Below are positions 52,001-62,268 of a DNA stretch of 64,000 nt, in pieces (the first letter of the stretch is position 1; each line of letters begins with the position of its first letter). Source of the DNA: Strigamia acuminata (lineage: Eukaryota > Arthropoda > Chilopoda > Geophilomorpha > Linotaeniidae). The notes under the pieces were generated by a model. The model did no database searches and was not told the DNA's origin. It saw nothing but the letters and a program-made list of their open reading frames with translations. A program made the translations under genes and the position numbers. The stretch lies in contig OX442315.1 of assembly GCA_949358305.1 (NCBI GenBank), positions 5,605,875 to 5,669,874 of the forward strand, given 5' to 3'.

Positions 52001-52159
52001 AACATCAAATGTTACAGCTGCGGAGAATACGGTCACTACTCCGACAAATGCGAAAAAACCGTCAAAGAAAAAGGCATCATGCAAACCTTGATGAAAATGA
52101 TGATGGAGTTAAATACTAATCTAGCAAAAAACTCCCAAGCGCAGGCGTCGCCGAAATAA
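49067..52159 (+). CDS. gag: Gypsy-2 Gag
   Basis: 1030 aa from MSDKDEQST. The N-terminal half holds a long Glu/Lys/Arg-rich coiled coil (about residues 230-440) that Gypsy-1 lacks at this length. The gag domain is close to Gypsy-1 (GSWKAGDRFLDEVMRI, SAREWYQGLKNPTWDDFL). One CCHC knuckle lies near residue 983 (CYSCGEYGHYSDKC). It ends just after the frameshift signal. Confidence 0.92.
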   Translation: MSDKDEQSTSDTEQRMPEKGKRTSDYHLRSDGPVPEMSAKAKARANKRRAKAQKEEQAASLAALDGPERERVPLNMQPFEDTDPEAIENREEIRDVSPGRVSILMTEETNEAPRETVTVGTNPSPPTAQTSVEQTPRKNDGGTPITPRVTASPAVVSFEVSHLIRLTQQAAQLKAMIDIPVGTSVWESITLLTDAICAAQAPTPVARPAAETPMPQVTPSDTGGFAPDPNRTLHESREKAREEARQEATSRQRRLSAERRELWKEEEEREQRERRTTERTEKLVQKMREEREAKIRKEWNATVEGRHREAQEYEDQFQALIAQRKTEKLQMLRKEAILQHQKWEEQHRERLREEEARKEKEQFLKEKEEWDRVRWTEEYKAKKQAIIDEQKRWEAENWEKETEKFQKEYAQDVSDRKKNEENLKRKPEPPSGSDTDTGEGATKPAKTAKRGKSQKRDESVPKTKDRHPSKRSETGAAIDALLEKKNANKNRERPESEENRWHSFYENNDGGEPPPSGGSKQKKAGGETPPRGPRFHPQGDPSEPSDSSDDDHPSRPSTGRSQEDSDGHRSNRPNASDRSSRSSNPRSEEGNFQDSSGRHYTMSELGRALLNSFRREGIDLGHPGDEHNRAGERVKRKYGVRNEPSSEATGNIRWQHYIQTRFDGSWKAGDRFLDEVMRIKKATKATVADMLTHGLVELTTGSAREWYQGLKNPTWDDFLVRFDLRYGETPDEISNKLRGLRQAPGETLADYDARAKLLFARAPYEINPAGFTMIFYGGLSAHSQRILLDMRAPRTGDYQDVSNYLLTNTLEIEQRYYATLPPEEADAHEKRLQTSAERHKTSEKLMRPSEYLSGIMSLTEASFGRMLTPKAGSILPANPIAAPKKAPAATAMQVTSTDSTQMEKVEETTPPATAKEEEPASSDDQGPYLHHAHRALAIAQFRAHVQATKARGALGGKRRFPTPFVPKKPGFTPTGDKSNIKCYSCGEYGHYSDKCEKTVKEKGIMQTLMKMMMELNTNLAKNSQAQASPK

Positions 52160-52177
52160 ATTCAGCTTCGTCTGCGC
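52126..52177 (+). promoter_or_regulatory. Gypsy-2 gag-pol -1 ribosomal frameshift signal
   Basis: A AAA AAC at 52126-52132 in the gag frame, 6-nt spacer, then a 9-bp stem pairing 52139-52147 (GCGCAGGCG) with 52169-52177 (CGTCTGCGC). The pol frame is -1 and opens at 52120. Heptamer, spacer and stem match Gypsy-1. Confidence 0.88.
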
Positions 52178-52230
52178 CAGCCGCGGAAATTAAAAAGAAG
52201 AAATATCACACTGGACCCGCAGGTCATGCC

Positions 52231-55200
52231 TTGGCAGAAGCACAGATCAAAGATCGCATGCAGACCATTCCGAAGAAGGAAGAAACAGTGACGCTGACAA
52301 GTATGCAAGTGAGAACGAAGCCGGAGGTCGACATAGATTGGACGGACCTCCCGTTCAATCTGGAGGTTGAGCCCCAAACATTACGCGTTTTTCACTGCAA
52401 TGTCACGAAAACACATTGCGAAACTCTGTGTATGCTGCCAGTGGAGATCGAAAACCAAAAATTGTTCGGTCTGCTGGATTCAGGAGCAGATCGTTCATTC
52501 ATATCCGAAGATATAGTAAAGGACTTGGATATTGAAAAAAAGGTGGCACAAGTGAACGCGAACGTAGAATTGCTCACCGCCAACGGCTACGTCAAGCCGA
52601 GGGGCGTAGTTCGCATCATGATCGACTGGAAGGGGGGGAACCTGTCCCACCCCTTCATAGTCTTGCCATCCCACGACAAAGTATTCCTCTTAGGGATGGA
52701 TATCATGGCAAAACTGAAAATTCAGCCAAACCCGATAACCCGTTCATGGAACTGGATAAGTCCCGAGGGAGAACGGCCAGTCCCCGTAGTTCCCCAAAAA
52801 TTACTGGACGAAGCCAAGGACAAAGAGGAATACGGAAGAGGATTGCGAAAATTCGTCCAAGATTACGATTTCGCAGCCTTCACTCTGGAATTACAGAGGA
52901 GTAACGTCGTGGACACCCTGGTCGAGGAGGCAGCACTGCGTGTTAACGAGGCATCGCTACTAAGGCGAGTGCTTCGAAAGCATGAAAGAATTCTGACCAA
53001 GACACCTGGTCGAACGACGGAAGCAACACACGAAATAGTCTTAACCACAGACAAGCCGATTCGAGTGCCTTACAAGGGGATGAACCCCCAGAAAAGAGAC
53101 ATCGTGACGCAAATGTGCCAAGACATGCTCGACAAGGGCATAGTAACGCAAGCCCTGGGCGAATACGCCATGCGGATCGTCCTGGTGATGCGTCCAGGCT
53201 CGGAACCTCGACTATGCATTGATTATCGCCCCCTGAACGCGATAACGGTTATAGACCCGATTCAGATGCCGTCTATAGACTCGATCCTCCGGGAACTGAG
53301 CCCGTTCAAGTGGGTAACCACCATGGACCTGTCAAAGGGGTATTGGCAAGTGGAGCTAAAACCCGAAGACAAACTGAAAACGGCTTTCTACTCCCCGATA
53401 GGAAGACTAATGTTCAACGTGATGCCGTTCGGGCTTGTAAACGCCCCGAGCACGTTCCAGAAACTGATCGAAAGCGTGTTGGGAGATATGCTGCACGACT
53501 TCGTGTGGGCGTATCTCGACGACATCATAATAACGTCGGACACATTCGAAGAACATATAGACCACATCGATAGAGTGGTCTCTCGCCTAGCCAAGGCAGG
53601 ACTCCACATCCATCCAGGGAAGAGCAAGTTTTGCAGGAAAGAGCTTGCCTTCCTAGGATATCGAATAGGAGTCGAGGGAATCGCGATTGACCCCGAAAAA
53701 GTCAAAGCAATAAACGGATTCCCCGCCCCCGAAGATATAAAAGGTGTCCAAAGATTCATGGGCATGGTCAATTTCTTCGGCCGACTACTCTCTGGTCTGG
53801 CTGAGGTGGCCGCGCCTATAACGGATCTCTTACGAACGGATAAAGAGTTTGAGTGGACGGTCCAGTGCGAGGCCGCATTTAGCACTATCAAGCAAATGCT
53901 GGCTGACGTCGAAAAGATGCCATTGCCGGACCTAAACCGACCGTTCGTGTTGCACACCGACGCGAGTAAAATCGGACTGGGTGCAGCCCTTCTGCAGACC
54001 CACGTGTACAACGGAATCTCGCAAGAAGTACCCTGTATGTTTATAAGCAGGAAAATACAGGGCGCGGAGAAAAATTATACGGCAACGGAACTAGAATGCC
54101 TAGCCGTAATTTGGGCAGTTCGGAAATTTCGCGACTATCTGGAGTACACGAACTTCGAGGTTCAGACAGATCACCAGGCACTAAGCTGGTTGATGAAGCT
54201 CAAGGAACCTTCCGGCCGACTCGCAAGATGGCAACTGGAGTTAATGGCGTGCGATATTACAATTACGTACCGCCCCGGGAAGTACAATCATGTGGCCGAC
54301 GCCCTCTCGAGAGCCCCAGCCTCTGACCCCCAAGGACCAGACGACGACGGCGAGGACGACACCCACCTCTTGTACTGCCCGACTCCACGGAGAATATGGC
54401 GTTTGCGAAAGGCGAACGAGCTACCAGTGATGGAGCCTGAAGATAGAACGTTTTGTGGTTTTTGGACTCGAACATACCAGCCAGCTGGTACAAACAATTC
54501 AACATCCGAAATTCAATCTCCGCCCCCCGGAGAAACCCACAAAACACTACTACGCGCCTTCACAGCAAAAATTGAAGAAAAAACACAATACGCTCCACCC
54601 ACGAGACGTGAGTTCGTCGAACACCAGGCAGCAGACACAAAATGTCAAATTATAACGCAATATTTGCTGAACGGCGAATTTCCGGAAGGGATGACAAACC
54701 CACACCGCCGGAAACAGTTCGTCAAAGAAGCAACAAGCTACCTCATAGATGATGAACTCCTGGTAAAATACCACCCGACGTTTCAAGATGACCTCAGCGG
54801 AGCGGGAAACTCGGTTAAAGTGGTCGTGCCGGCATCGCTGCACACCCGACTGTTGTGGCTGATGCACGGACACCCGCTCGCCAGCCATTCTGGCGTGGCG
54901 AGGACCCTTTATCGAGTAAAACAACTTTTCTTCTGGCCGGGCGCGCGGCAAAAGATAACGAAATTTATCCGACACTGCCCCCGGTGCCAAGCGTGCAGAC
55001 CGCGAGATAAAGTGGCCAGAAACGCCATGTCTCTCGGACCCTACGCACCGTTTGACTGCTTAAGCATAGACTTGATGGGCCCCAAGCCCACAACGGGAAA
55101 CAAGAACATGTATATTCTCGTAATTATGGACGTGGCCACCCGATGGCCGGAGCTGTACGCCCTCGCGAAGCCCTCGGCTGAAAACATAGTCGAGTGCCTT

Positions 55201-56262
55201 TACGACGTGGCAATGCGATTTGGGTTTCCCAGAAAACTCATTTCGGATAACGGCCCCCAATTCCGATCAAGAATATATAAAGACTTCTGTAGGAAATTTA
55301 AAATGGATGCATCGAACACCTCCACATATAATCCTCAGACAAACCCAGTCGAGAGATTAAATAAAGATATAAAATATGCGCTGACAGTATTCACCGACAT
55401 TCACAATCGATGGGACGAATACCTGCGAGAAATCGCTTTCAGCATTCGCTCAACCGTGTCACGAACACGCGAATTCTCACCGGCGTACCTCAACTTCGCC
55501 CGCGAATTAAGGATGCCATGGGACCCACGCGTTGCCGAAGCTGTTAACGTATTAGACCCGTCGAGCCCACATGAGTACGTGTGCCGGTTGGAACAGACTA
55601 TATCCGACACGTACCAGCATATGATGGCGCATATTTTCAACATGAGAGAGAGAATCGCAGATAAAGAAGGCGATCTCGCTTTCGCGAACTTTAAAGTGAA
55701 TGATCTAGTGTGGAAGGAGGCACACACGTTGTCCAATGCAGCGAGGGGCATCGCCGCCGGTTTAGCCGACAAGAGGGACGGTCCCTACGAAATTGTGGCC
55801 GAACACGGAGGCAACGCATACCAACTACGCCGCCTAGAGGACAACAAAAATTTTCAGTCGATACATGGCCGAGATTTAAGGCCATATCTGCCAGAATTTC
55901 CACAGGAAATTTGGCTGGAAGGTCAGACACACAGCGGCCAAGGGGGCACCGTGGTCGACACGTTCCAAAAAACAAATGAAGCTGAAAATATAGCGGAGGA
56001 CGAGGATGAATTCTTCGACGCCGAATCTCCGGCCGACGAGGCTCCAGCACAGCCGGAGCAAGCAATTTCGGAGAGGGAGGAAGCAGAAGAGAGTACTTCT
56101 GAAATGGAAAATAAAAAAATTAGTAATGAGAAAAATGCCAACACATCGGAGATGAACGAGCAAGTAGAGTCACGATCTACGAGCACGTCGAAAATCAACC
56201 TTCGACCACGACGAAGCAATAATCCGTTCATTCGGGACGGCAAAGTCGTGGGGAAGAACTAA
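52231..56262 (+). CDS. pol: Gypsy-2 Pol (protease, RT, RNase H, integrase)
   Basis: 1343 aa counted from an in-frame TTG at 52231; no ATG is near, which fits frameshift expression from gag (frame open from 52120). Protease DSGADRSF near residue 83, RT YLDD at 428-431, RNase H HTDASKIGLGAALL, integrase HHCC finger (HGHPLASHSG...CPRCQAC) and D,D,E (IDLMGPKP, SDNGPQF, VERLNKD), then GPY/F (KRDGPYEI). It is very similar to Gypsy-1 Pol through RT and integrase and diverges in the acidic C-terminal tail. Confidence 0.95.
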   Translation: MAEAQIKDRMQTIPKKEETVTLTSMQVRTKPEVDIDWTDLPFNLEVEPQTLRVFHCNVTKTHCETLCMLPVEIENQKLFGLLDSGADRSFISEDIVKDLDIEKKVAQVNANVELLTANGYVKPRGVVRIMIDWKGGNLSHPFIVLPSHDKVFLLGMDIMAKLKIQPNPITRSWNWISPEGERPVPVVPQKLLDEAKDKEEYGRGLRKFVQDYDFAAFTLELQRSNVVDTLVEEAALRVNEASLLRRVLRKHERILTKTPGRTTEATHEIVLTTDKPIRVPYKGMNPQKRDIVTQMCQDMLDKGIVTQALGEYAMRIVLVMRPGSEPRLCIDYRPLNAITVIDPIQMPSIDSILRELSPFKWVTTMDLSKGYWQVELKPEDKLKTAFYSPIGRLMFNVMPFGLVNAPSTFQKLIESVLGDMLHDFVWAYLDDIIITSDTFEEHIDHIDRVVSRLAKAGLHIHPGKSKFCRKELAFLGYRIGVEGIAIDPEKVKAINGFPAPEDIKGVQRFMGMVNFFGRLLSGLAEVAAPITDLLRTDKEFEWTVQCEAAFSTIKQMLADVEKMPLPDLNRPFVLHTDASKIGLGAALLQTHVYNGISQEVPCMFISRKIQGAEKNYTATELECLAVIWAVRKFRDYLEYTNFEVQTDHQALSWLMKLKEPSGRLARWQLELMACDITITYRPGKYNHVADALSRAPASDPQGPDDDGEDDTHLLYCPTPRRIWRLRKANELPVMEPEDRTFCGFWTRTYQPAGTNNSTSEIQSPPPGETHKTLLRAFTAKIEEKTQYAPPTRREFVEHQAADTKCQIITQYLLNGEFPEGMTNPHRRKQFVKEATSYLIDDELLVKYHPTFQDDLSGAGNSVKVVVPASLHTRLLWLMHGHPLASHSGVARTLYRVKQLFFWPGARQKITKFIRHCPRCQACRPRDKVARNAMSLGPYAPFDCLSIDLMGPKPTTGNKNMYILVIMDVATRWPELYALAKPSAENIVECLYDVAMRFGFPRKLISDNGPQFRSRIYKDFCRKFKMDASNTSTYNPQTNPVERLNKDIKYALTVFTDIHNRWDEYLREIAFSIRSTVSRTREFSPAYLNFARELRMPWDPRVAEAVNVLDPSSPHEYVCRLEQTISDTYQHMMAHIFNMRERIADKEGDLAFANFKVNDLVWKEAHTLSNAARGIAAGLADKRDGPYEIVAEHGGNAYQLRRLEDNKNFQSIHGRDLRPYLPEFPQEIWLEGQTHSGQGGTVVDTFQKTNEAENIAEDEDEFFDAESPADEAPAQPEQAISEREEAEESTSEMENKKISNEKNANTSEMNEQVESRSTSTSKINLRPRRSNNPFIRDGKVVGKN

Positions 56263-56639
56263 AAATAAAAGAAAATGTGATAACATGGAGCGGAGGCCTT
56301 GTAAAATAAAAAGATTTACTTACGAGAGCTGCTGCACATGTTGAGACGCGAAAATTTGGCTAAGTCCAAACTTCGCAACGAATTGTCGCAGTCACCACTA
56401 ACAGACGAGAAGTTATGACGTATCGGGCGACCACGTGACAATGAAACCACGCGGTCGACCCCGTAGCGTCATTGCCAGCACGGCGGATCTCGCAAAATAC
56501 GAGACGCGTTCGAGACCCACAATTCTCAGCGTCGATAGGCCCAGTTTCCGACTGTTTTTAACACGACGAGACGTGTTTTTTGCTTCTCCCCAAAGAGAAA
56601 ACAAAGACCTCTCAAAAAACTTCATTTTCCTAAATTGAA

Positions 56640-59600
56640 ATGGCCGATCGACGCAACCCACGATTAGAGCCGAGCGCATCGTCGAGAGACGAGAGCGACG
56701 GCCTAATCGTAAATGCAGAAGAAGATGAGAATTGGGACGAACAACCGCCGCTGCAGGTAAATTAGTGTGATTTCCCCAGAGAAATCACATAATTCTTTGA
56801 ATCTGTTGCATCCAACCCAGATTGGAGCGTGACTTGTGACTGATATATTTCTTTCTGTTTTATTGTTGATTTAAGGCTGGCTAAAAACCCGAGAGTGGAC
56901 CCAGATTCACCTCGGAGTCAAGGCCGCCAAAAAACTAGAACAAAGGAAGTGTTCGCGGAATGGCGTCGTGGCAAACCAAAACCAAAACTAAAGGTTTTCT
57001 TTCTTTTAAATTTAAACATCGTAATAAATTAAAATACGATTAGAGTTAAAATAAAAAAGTTTAACGTAAGAAATTAAAATTTAACGATCGGTTTTGCCTG
57101 CGACCCCTTCCAAAAAAGCGGATCACCTGAGTTCAAAAGTAGTGTTGGATCAGCGCTACGACGGCGGAGATCATCGCAGAACTGCGAAACAAGAAAATAA
57201 GACCGACGGCCGCAACAAAAGAAAGGAGTTGCTGCCACCGTCGATCTTGAGCATATTTCTGATCCCCATCGTTAAACTGGGATTTATTATATTAATCTTG
57301 TGATCTAAAATTATTCAGGTCGACCCGCTAGAATCGTGGGACGCCCTGCCTTCGACGGTGTCAACCGCCAACAACATCTTTCGCGGAGCCCTGCCGATTT
57401 ACCTGCGGCAGGCCTATCCTGCAGAGACCAGCGCCTGGAAAATCCGATTGATGTATTCCAGGACCCTCGAGGAAAAATTCGAGCGATCAAAAACGCTGGT
57501 CAAGTGCATGACAAAGGAGATGAGGGAGCGAGTGGGGCCGCGGATCCCACCCGATGCGGATCCGCCGAGCCCCGTTTACTCCGGGTACCTGGAAGAGGCT
57601 TACCCAGGCACGGTGGCCGAGCTGCACACCTCCCATAGGTGGAGCGAGGCCCCGACCTTGGCAGCCCGCCAGAGAATAGTGGACGACGAGATCAAACGCT
57701 TAAAGCGCACCGAGACTCAAGGAGTAACCCGAGTTCTCGAGAGAAACGGTTTCTCCCCCGAAGAAATCCGTAGATGGCTTCGCGACATCGAAGAAGATCA
57801 TTTGACACCCAGATGGATACCACCGGCGAATTTTACGGCCACGCAGTCTGAGATGTGGCAGTTATACCACGCTGGTATCCTGGGAAGTCGCCGCCATCAC
57901 AGAAGATCGAAGCGTCCGGCGGAGTCCGCCCCACGCGGACCCGCACGAAGAAGACAGGCCGTCTCCCCAACAGAGGCCGGCCCGTCAACGAGTCGCGACT
58001 ACCGCAGCCGCTCGAGCAGCTCCAGTTCCCGAACTCGAGTTGTCGTGCGCTCGGAGTGTCGCCGAGTAGTAACGCTCGAGCCTGCCTCGCCAGACGACGC
58101 GCGGGCTGAGCGAACGGTCGAATCTTCCGCCCACTGGGCTGCGAGGACCGAGACACACCAAGATCGAGGAAAGAAAAGATCCTCGTTGTTTATGGCGATT
58201 ACCACACAGTCGTCAGATCAATCCTCGTCGCGACGAACCGTCTCATCACACCAGAGACCGAATTCTCCGACGGACGTCCCCCAGAGGACGGCCCAACGAA
58301 GATCCGTCGCAGCCAGCACCCGGAGGAATCGAAAGCGCAAAGTACGTCAGAAGTTGCGAGCACAATCCCTGATAGCTAAGGGATTAGAGAAGGAGCGAGA
58401 GATGGCCGCCGCGAAACGGTCCGAACCCCAGAGTCTCGGACCCACGGCTGGACCGTCCAGGCGCCAAGCAGAGATTGATTTGGGAGAGTTGACGGAAGAG
58501 CAAATGTCCCCAGATGAGTCGGACAAAGATGGGCCGGTTACAAAACAGGATCTGGCCGTAGCATTGAAGAACGCCTTCCGAGGATACGCGGCCAACCGGC
58601 CGTCGGGCTCAACACCGGCTGTGCCCACCGCGCTTGTGCCCCCACAAGTGCAATCGCGATGGCCGCCACTCCTCGAGGGTATAAACCCAGCCGTGACCGC
58701 TTGGACCCCTCCCCGGATGATTCCGGTGGGGGATCCAGCTCCGAAGCGGGTCAGATACGATAATCTACCCGGGCTGGGCCGTCCACCGTCACCCCCAACG
58801 CCACGAGTGTGTCGACCTTATCGCAACGCCGAATGGTACGCCCAGCGAGAGATGGACGCTCGATGCCGGCGTGAAGCGGCCTATCCCCCACTCGGCGAGC
58901 TACAAGAATATCTGGCCGAATACGAGAACCCCGCGATTGCCGAGTTGGCCATACGACAGGCCGACGCCGCCCAAACTCACCACATCAATTGGGCGATCGA
59001 ACAGATGCGGACGCTGTCACAACAATTCAGTGACAATCCGGACCGCGCTCACCCCTGCCATCGGAGCAGTTTGAATTTGGCTGTGACGAACGTACTGGCC
59101 CAGCTGCTATCCCTGGGCGTCTTCTTGGACAGTCGGCAAGCTATGGCGGCCTGGACAATCGTCGACCGTGAGGGAGTTCACCTTCCTCGGGCGTTGTACC
59201 AGGTATGGGCCGGATGGACTCCTGAGCCCGCCTCGCTGCGCTTCGACCTGGCCAGAAATACGGAAAACCCAGGCCTACAGTTTTCAAAGATGCGTTCGTT
59301 GGCATTCCGCTACCGGAACCCCGGTGTCCATCCTTCCTTGTTACGAACGATTCGGGAGGTTCCGGAGATACCGGGAACGGCGGCGAGCCTTCCACAGGCC
59401 ATCGAGACCGCCCCCCCAGAGGCGGCGGTCCAACCATACATACCGACCCCAAAGCCGGTATTCCCGAAGGAGAAGCGACACGCGAATCGACCCATATTGA
59501 TTCCGAAGCGTTCCAAGCGAGGACCCCGAACTCCTCCGCTGCCCTCTCCTTCACCACCAGCGGCAGGGCTGGCCGCTCTCTCTGCAGAGCCGGCTACGCC

Positions 59601-60105
59601 ACCGTTGGAGAGCCCAATGGAGATTCCGCTCCCACCATCGCCTCCGCCGCCCCCAGCAGCGCAGCTTTATTTGAGGCTGGGAGTGGAATACCCCTTCCTT
59701 CAGATGTCGGAGTTCACGCGACAACGCATCGTTGACTCCGATGATCACGGCGAATCGATCCTCAAATGGCTAAACAGAGAAGCCCGATCCACCATGGACG
59801 TCGTCTTCCATCGCCGTATCCTACGGGCCCACAGGAAACCCGGGTCGAGCGCCGAGTCACGAAGGATCCGGCTCGTTCCAGACCGATTCCCGGCCTCTAC
59901 CCGGATTTGGATCCATGAGCGTACGGGACTGATCGGCGAACCCGTCGGTGGTCACCCACAATATTTCATCAATGAGCGGCAGAATCCTGCGGATCTAACA
60001 ACCTCTCTGCCCCCAGATTTACCACCGCCGCCACCGGCAGTGCCACCCGTGATCCTCCGCCCATGCAGAGGAGTGCTGCCGGCTCTTCGCAGAGGAGAGC
60101 GATGA
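56640..60105 (+). CDS. Gypsy-2 ORF3, spliced third gene of unknown function
   Basis: Exon 1 (56640-56756, 39 aa, acidic, contains EEDENWDEQ) ends CTGCAG|GTAAAT. Exon 2 (57319-60105) follows TTATTCAG and has no ATG at its start, so splicing supplies the start codon. Both junctions are phase 0, giving about 967 aa. Shared with Gypsy-1 ORF3: the ENWD motif in exon 1, IFRGALP, SEMWQL, GILG, AMAAW, DREGV, FHRRILRAHR and HERT, in the same order. The middle is Arg/Ser-rich, then Pro-rich. No signal peptide or membrane helix in the spliced product. Position is that of env, but content is not. Function unknown. Confidence 0.8.
56757..57318 (+). other. Putative intron of Gypsy-2 ORF3
   Basis: 562 bp, GTAAAT...TTATTCAG. 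An open stretch at about 56888-56998 (basic, KPKPKLK) has an AG before it and might be an optional exon, but its phase does not fit a simple in-frame join. Confidence 0.65.
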
Positions 60106-60139
60106 GAAAATTGAGATCGCTCCGATCCGAGATCGAAGC

Positions 60140-60152
60140 TGGAGGAGGGACG
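60140..60152 (+). promoter_or_regulatory. Gypsy-2 polypurine tract
   Basis: GGAGGAGGGACG immediately before the 3' LTR, less pure than in Gypsy-1. Confidence 0.65.
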
Positions 60153-60972
60153 TGTGGTGACCCAGTTGGATAAGTGTCCCCCCAGGGCGGATACTTGTCC
60201 TATGAGTCACTATGACTAAAGAGTCGTTCCCCCCCGAGTTGGCTCCACCTCCCCATGGCAGGTGTGTGCCCCGAGGGGGAGGAAGCGGCTGGTGGTCAGC
60301 CCCCATTGGTTGATCGCCGGCCCTTCACCCCACTGCATAAAAGGCTGTGTTTCCCGCCTAAAGTCAGAACTTACACAAACGACACCAAGAACACAGCAAC
60401 TACCTCACCGTCAGGCCAACTTCAACTACAAGTTAGGATTGATCGAGGATCGCTGAGTAAAGTGCAAACTGTAACTCTCACGAAGTCACTTGCGAGCTAT
60501 TCCTGCGAAAGCACGAGAATAGCCCTTGTGAAATCACCCAGAATAATCGCCCAGACGATTATTCGCCGAAGTAAGTGTCCGAGTGCTTTGTAGGGAACCC
60601 CAAAGTTCCTAGACGAGGCCTCTGCGACGCTAAACAAACCCTAGACAACAGGCACGGATAGAAGACTCGAAAGAGCATTCCACCGCGTCCGTGAAGACGA
60701 ATCCGTGACGAATTGACGACAACTCGAGACGCCGCCTTTGTTCCGCCGACCACGCGGAATCGACGACGCCATCTTGAGAAATCCTTTGTTCGACGCTGAC
60801 CACGTCGACTCTAGAATTATTACTGAGTGTATTTTAAAGGCATAAAGCCTAGTGAATAAATTACCTGTTTATTTACATACATTTGGTATTCATTTGGGTA
60901 TTTACATAATTGATCACAGGTAAAGTATTACACGTTAGCGCTATTTAAACCTATACCAAGTAGGACGCGACA
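60153..60972 (+). repeat. Gypsy-2 3' LTR
   Basis: 820 bp, apparently identical to the 5' LTR; followed by TGGTT. Confidence 0.95.
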
Positions 60973-61770
60973 TGGTTCATTACAAAAATATTTTGATCTG
61001 CCATACTTTTTTTCTTTTACCTATATTGTAAAAAATGTAGAAAACCGTGCACATATAAAATCCGAAATATGTTTACAATGAAAGACAATTATGATTGGCT
61101 CACCGATCGCACTCGAGTACGTCTGGACGATGAACTTAATGAGCAGACTGCAGATGGACGATCGTTTTCATTTCCCCAAAGGTTATTCAGGGTACTGATT
61201 CAGATTTCGAATTGAAATGTTGAACAAATTAAAATATTCCGTAAATTTGACATACAGTATGATCAGCTGCGATTTCAACATTTTAGTAAGTTTGATTCAT
61301 CGCTACGGAGCCAAAGTGAAAACTTGAAACGGAATCCTTTAATAATGTTGAAATTGTGAGAGTGGACGGGCGCCATTCGAGCAAGGGAATGCCTAAACAG
61401 CGTCGGACACACGACACGTTGAATAGAAGTGACACAAGAGACTGTATTTAATGGTTTTATGGACTTTATTCAGTCTAGGGGTCAGTTTCTCATGTCTCTC
61501 CTATGCTACTGCTGCATTACTGCAGCAGACCTGAGACCACATGCGGCACAACATGTGGTTAGGGCCCGTTTGTGCAGCGTGGTCAGACAGCTGTTCATTT
61601 GGCCCATGGATGCAGGTCGGATCACTTCATCGAATCCCGTTTCATCAAATTCTATTTTTTTATCATTTTTTGAAATGTTGGAAAACGGGGTTGTTTCATC
61701 GAATTTAAATTCCGCTTGGTAAGCTTCATTGAATTTTCGGCCATCATCGGGGATGTTATTTACGTGGCTA

Positions 61771-61846
61771 CATGGTTAGGTTAGGTTGTGTTAGGTCTGG
61801 TTAGGTTAGGTCAGGTTAGGTTAGGTTAGGTCAGGTCAGGTTAGGA
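61771..61846. repeat. Degenerate TTAGG-like repeat
   Basis: About 15 GGTTA/GGTCA units. TTAGG is the arthropod telomere motif, but this is short, degenerate and interstitial. Confidence 0.75.
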
Positions 61847-62268
61847 CTCCCCAATTGCTGCAGCGCCTTGCGGAGCTTCCAACAATTGGGGAGTCCGCCG
61901 GCTCATCGGGGAGCGGCAGGAGTCGACGAACGAGGGCGGTGTGTCGTCTTGGACATTTGCGTGGCCATAGTCGTCCATGATGATGGACCCGATGTGCATG
62001 CCGAAGGCGATGTTGCGGCCGGCGAGGGGCTCCGAGGTCTTGTTGGGACTGGGTCTCGACATGTGACTAGGACCGGCGGGAGTCGACGAACTGGGAGACA
62101 CGCGACGAATGCACCCCGGGCGAACCAGCCTTCGCCGTGATGTGATGTGGCCGCCGTCGTGCAATTTTGCAACCAGAAGTGGGATGAAGGAACTTGTTCT
62201 TGTCTATTGAGCAGTACCAATGAGGCCAAGAACGTGCCTTTGGGTAAGAAAGCCGAGATGGCCTTCAT
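61845..62268 (-). other. GC-rich block, possible coding fragment
   Basis: GC and CpG content rise sharply against the AT-rich surroundings. Minus-strand frames stay open for about 110-120 codons in two registers, one reading Ser/Pro-rich sequence followed by AFGMHIGSIIMDDYGHAN. A 14-bp inverted repeat (GGACTCCCCAATTG) at 61845-61858 and 61882-61895 edges it. No family recognised; perhaps a captured exon or transposon part. Confidence 0.35.

Larger units (their letters stand above)
48153..60972 (+). mobile_element. Gypsy-2, full-length Ty3/Gypsy LTR retrotransposon (12.8 kb)
   Basis: 820-bp LTRs exactly 12000 bp apart, TGGT (or TGGTT) duplication, and open gag, pol and split ORF3. Its proteins are clearly related to Gypsy-1 but differ throughout, and the LTRs share little beyond the start and end, so it is a separate family. 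The solo LTR at 16019 belongs to it. Confidence 0.95.

Noticed and set aside
57094-57303. Small frame with a hydrophobic tail within the ORF3 intron of Gypsy-2
   Set aside because: The hydrophobic run is the T-rich end of the intron; Gypsy-1 has no counterpart and splicing would remove it.
61771-61846. Telomere
   Set aside because: Short, degenerate TTAGG-like units surrounded by ordinary sequence and genes; similar short runs occur near 3320 and 14570.
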